Below, piece after piece: positions 59,623-64,000 of a stretch of DNA of 64,000 nucleotides. The notes below the pieces were generated by a model. That model searched no databases, was not told the DNA's origin, and saw only the letters and a program-made list of their open reading frames with translations. Origin of the DNA: Planctomycetota bacterium (lineage in GTDB: Bacteria; Planctomycetota; B15-G4; SIAN01); assembly GCA_009691715.1 (NCBI GenBank), contig SIAN01000003.1, forward strand, positions 95,640 through 159,639, in the 5' to 3' direction. How positions within the stretch are numbered: position 1 is the first letter of the stretch; the number at the start of each line of letters is the position of its first letter. Both the position numbers and the translations under genes were made by a program.

Positions 59623-60702
59623 TCAACGCCCCTTGCCGAGGAACGCCTTGATCGACGGCAGGATTCCGTCGCGATCCTGGATTTCCGAGGTGACCAGCCG
59701 AACGTCGCCAACGAGGGCGAGGTCGAGGTCCTTCTTGAACTGACCGGAGCCGTACGCGCTGCGCACCTGGCCGTAGGCGAACTGGTTCGCGTTCGGGAGG
59801 ATCTCTTGCTTCAGGAGTTCGACGCAACGCTCGGTGTCGCGGCCCGACCAGTTGTCGCCATCGCTGAAATGGAACGGGTAGACGTTCCACACCGCCGGCG
59901 GAAACTTCTCCCGCATCAGCTGGGCGCAGAGCTCGTAGGCGGCGCTGATCTTGGTGCCGCCCGATTCGCGCAGGTGGAAGAAGGTTGCCTCGTCGACTTC
60001 GCGCGCCGCGGCGTCGTGGACGATGAAGCGGGTCTCGAGGCTCTGGTACTGGCTCTTCAGCCAGCAGTGGATCCAGAATGCCTCGGCGCGCACCAGCTCC
60101 TTCTGCTCTTTCCCCATGCTGCCGGACACGTCCATCATGTAGATGACGACGGCCGAGCTGTCCGCGGCTGGCTTGCTCTTCGAGCTCCGATAGTGGCGAT
60201 CCGCGCGGATCGGCACGATGCAGGGATCGGCCGGGTCGAACGTGCCGGCGATGATCTGCCGCTTCAGCGCCGCACGCAGCGTCCGCTTGGCGTGGCGCAA
60301 GCTCTCCGGACCAGTGCGACGGATCCCGATGTAACGCCCCGCCGGCGCGATCAGCTCGTCCCGGCCGCGCGGCGCGATGCGGGGCAATTCGAGCTCTTCG
60401 CCCAGCAGTGCGGCGAGCTCCGACAACGGCACCTCGACCTCGAGCAGGTGTTCTCCGGGCTCATCGCCGGCCTGACCTTCGCCCGGCTGCGGCTCGCCAT
60501 CCCCCTGCCCAACCCCTTCCTTCTTGTTGTCGCCGAAACGGAAATGCGGCAGCTCGAGACCCGGGAGCGGGATCGAGACCAGATCCTTGCCCTTTCGGCC
60601 GAGCATCTCGCCGTGCGCGACGAAGCGCTTCAAGTCGCCGCGGATCTTGCCGCGCACGAGCTCTTTGAAACGGGTCCGGTCGCGTTCGATGCGGCGGATC
60701 AC
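59623..60702 (-). CDS. DUF444 (YeaH/YhbH) family protein with VWA-like domain
   Basis: 359 aa from GTG 60702. N-terminal basic region (RDRTRFKELVRGKIRGDLKRF), an acidic Gly/Glu linker, then a von Willebrand A-like domain with MIDAS motif YMMDVSGSMGKEQKELV and FIVHDAAAREVDE, FFHLRESGGTKISAAYELC, FHFSDGDNWSGRD. It lies 10 bp after prkA and 16 bp before spoVR. In E. coli YeaG/YeaH are stress and nitrogen-starvation induced. Confidence 0.92.
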   Translation of the reverse strand: MIRRIERDRTRFKELVRGKIRGDLKRFVAHGEMLGRKGKDLVSIPLPGLELPHFRFGDNKKEGVGQGDGEPQPGEGQAGDEPGEHLLEVEVPLSELAALLGEELELPRIAPRGRDELIAPAGRYIGIRRTGPESLRHAKRTLRAALKRQIIAGTFDPADPCIVPIRADRHYRSSKSKPAADSSAVVIYMMDVSGSMGKEQKELVRAEAFWIHCWLKSQYQSLETRFIVHDAAAREVDEATFFHLRESGGTKISAAYELCAQLMREKFPPAVWNVYPFHFSDGDNWSGRDTERCVELLKQEILPNANQFAYGQVRSAYGSGQFKKDLDLALVGDVRLVTSEIQDRDGILPSIKAFLGKGR

Positions 60703-60712
60703 GGCGTGCGCC

Positions 60713-62755
<2,043 letters not shown>

Positions 62756-62851
62756 GGCACCCTCCCGTCGCACGACTGCGGTGACGCGCGAGCTACCCCC
62801 CTCCCTAGCGGATACCCAGGGAGGCCGCATCGGCGCCGCGGAAGTCGTCGA

Positions 62852-64000
62852 CTACGGTGCGCTCGCCCCTGAAAGGAATTCCCGCTTCCCGCCACGCACC
62901 GGCGGGGCACGCCGCCGAAGCGTCGACAGCAACAGCGCCGTGACGATCGCCAGCGCGCCGGCGCTGATCGCGACGCCGACGATCACCGACCGCGGCCGGT
63001 AGCGGAATTCGACGCGGTGGCGGCCGCCGAGCGGAACCACCACGCTCTGCAGGCTCATGTGGCTGCGGGCGATCGCGACCGGCTGGCCATCGAGCGTCGC
63101 TTCCCAACCGCCGAAGTTCTCACTGAAGACGACGATCGTGCCACCGTCGCTCTCGACCTCGGCGCGAAGCCGGCCGCGCGCGTGGTCGAGGCGCGTCACC
63201 CGTCCGCTGCCGCCAAAACCGATCTCGCGCGCGCTGGCTAAGTCATCGTCGAAGCAGGCGACTGTGCGCGGATCGAGTCCGCGCTCGACCACTTGGCGCA
63301 GGGGTTGGCCGCGTTGCACGGTGAACGCGCGGGGCAGCGCGGTGGGGTTCTCCCACACCGCCAGCGATTCGCGCCGCCAGACCTCGCGGAAGTCGGCAGG
63401 TGGCGCCTCCTCGCTCAGGAACCAGCGCACCCCGAGCAGGTCGGCGATCGCGCGTCCACGCTGCGACGCGAAGTCGAGCGTCCCGAAGTCCATCTGCACC
63501 CACGGCACCACCCGGCCCGGCGCCAGCTCGTCGAGCAGGCGTACGTAGCCCAGCGGTTCGAGCGCGTCGTAGCCGCGAGTCACCTCGATCCCGTGCGGCA
63601 AATGCAAGTTCGGGTGCAGATGCGTGCGCGCCGTGAACAGTCGGTACGGTCCAAGCGCTGCGCGCCGTTGCTGCAGCCACGGGATCGGCTCGACGACGGC
63701 GGGAATCCGCTCGACCGGCGTGGTCGCTTGGTAGCGGGCGCCGAAAAACGCGAGCTCGCCGATCGTCGCCGCGGCCAGCGTCCACGCCGCGCCACGACCA
63801 CGCGATGCTGCAGCCAGCAGCAGCACCAGCAACGCGAGCATTCCATGCAAAACGACACGGCCATCGCACCGCCAGTTCCGTTGCGTCGAGCGCGTGCAAT
63901 GCGCAAACGGTCGAACCGTCCCATCGGCGGCCACCGCCGAGAAACCGAGGCCGAGCCAGCCCTCTTCGAGGCGGTCGCTCATGAGATAGGGCCACTCGAA
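62852..64000 (-). CDS. YfhO-like membrane protein, C-terminal part (5' end outside window)
   Basis: The frame is open from the window edge (64000) to the stop at 62852, about 382 residues; internal ATG 63982 is not needed as a start. One helix (about 55-70) is followed by a periplasmic segment (residues about 80-340: YDALEPLGYVRLLDELAPG, SENFGGWEATLDGQPV, VPLGGRHRVEFRYRPRS) and a last helix (about 345-365), typical of the C-terminus of YfhO family proteins with a GT-C fold. In Firmicutes, YfhO glycosylates lipoteichoic acid. Upstream part missing, so function is uncertain. Confidence 0.7.
   Translation of the reverse strand, partial: FEWPYLMSDRLEEGWLGLGFSAVAADGTVRPFAHCTRSTQRNWRCDGRVVLHGMLALLVLLLAAASRGRGAAWTLAAATIGELAFFGARYQATTPVERIPAVVEPIPWLQQRRAALGPYRLFTARTHLHPNLHLPHGIEVTRGYDALEPLGYVRLLDELAPGRVVPWVQMDFGTLDFASQRGRAIADLLGVRWFLSEEAPPADFREVWRRESLAVWENPTALPRAFTVQRGQPLRQVVERGLDPRTVACFDDDLASAREIGFGGSGRVTRLDHARGRLRAEVESDGGTIVVFSENFGGWEATLDGQPVAIARSHMSLQSVVVPLGGRHRVEFRYRPRSVIVGVAISAGALAIVTALLLSTLRRRAPPVRGGKREFLSGASAP

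Overview
The window is GC-rich, densely coded bacterial chromosome with many GTG starts, no insertion sequences and no CRISPR. It is probably from a planctomycete (Planctomycetota). That guess rests on the TPR-secretin, the HEAT-repeat and SbsA-type Ig-like lipoproteins, the glycine-rich surface protein, the ExbB-ExbD-ExbD set, type III pantothenate kinase and the PrkA/DUF444/SpoVR trio. No 16S gene is present, so the assignment is an inference.

Layout. (1) 1-6980, plus strand: the tail of a TPR-like protein, ExbB, two ExbD proteins, a sulfatase-fold lipoprotein, then a lone TPR-secretin behind its own promoter-like site. (2) 7212-16429: a HAD phosphatase faces a minus-strand operon (coaD, ridA, a degenerate M16-like protein with an 18-bp repeat, then a complete five-gene peptide ABC transporter, then a DUF2203 gene). 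(3) 16487-27281: comEC, a HEAT-repeat protein carrying an isolated secretin segment, comM/yifB, a DASS transporter, cutA, a GT39-like glycosyltransferase, a metallophosphoesterase and an amidohydrolase. (4) 27400-32385: a 1159-residue glycine-rich lipoprotein and a membrane-anchored protein of unknown function. (5) 32507-56081: a 23.5-kb block entirely on the minus strand. In transcription order it holds dnaX-ybaB-recR-rpoN-truA-hpf-ptsH, pilM-pilN-pilO/P-pilQ, DUF2344-rplU-rpmA-obg, a second PilT-like ATPase, a GspC-like PDZ protein, coaX, an Ig-like lipoprotein, pilD, pilT, pilB, pilC and pilA. (6) 56516-57971: two tRNA-Ser genes, tadA, the tRNA-Arg(ACG) that TadA would edit, and a 25-residue lysine-rich peptide gene with its own terminator. 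(7) 58089-64000: spoVR, DUF444 and prkA, then a truncated YfhO-like membrane protein.

How it fits together. Regions 3 and 5 hold a near-complete type IV pilus (PilA, B, C, D, M, N, O/P fusion, Q, T and a second PilT), together with the DNA-uptake channel ComEC and the transformation helicase ComM. Natural competence is therefore plausible. The pilus genes are interleaved with replication, ribosome and cofactor genes in one orientation. Region 1 looks like a separate proton-motive-force-driven envelope module. The most unusual observations are the secretin segment inside the HEAT-repeat protein, the tRNA-Arg(ACG)-tadA neighbourhood, the tiny lysine-rich gene, the PilO-PilP fusion, the M16-like protein without a zinc site, and two minisatellites (18 bp coding, 16 bp non-coding).
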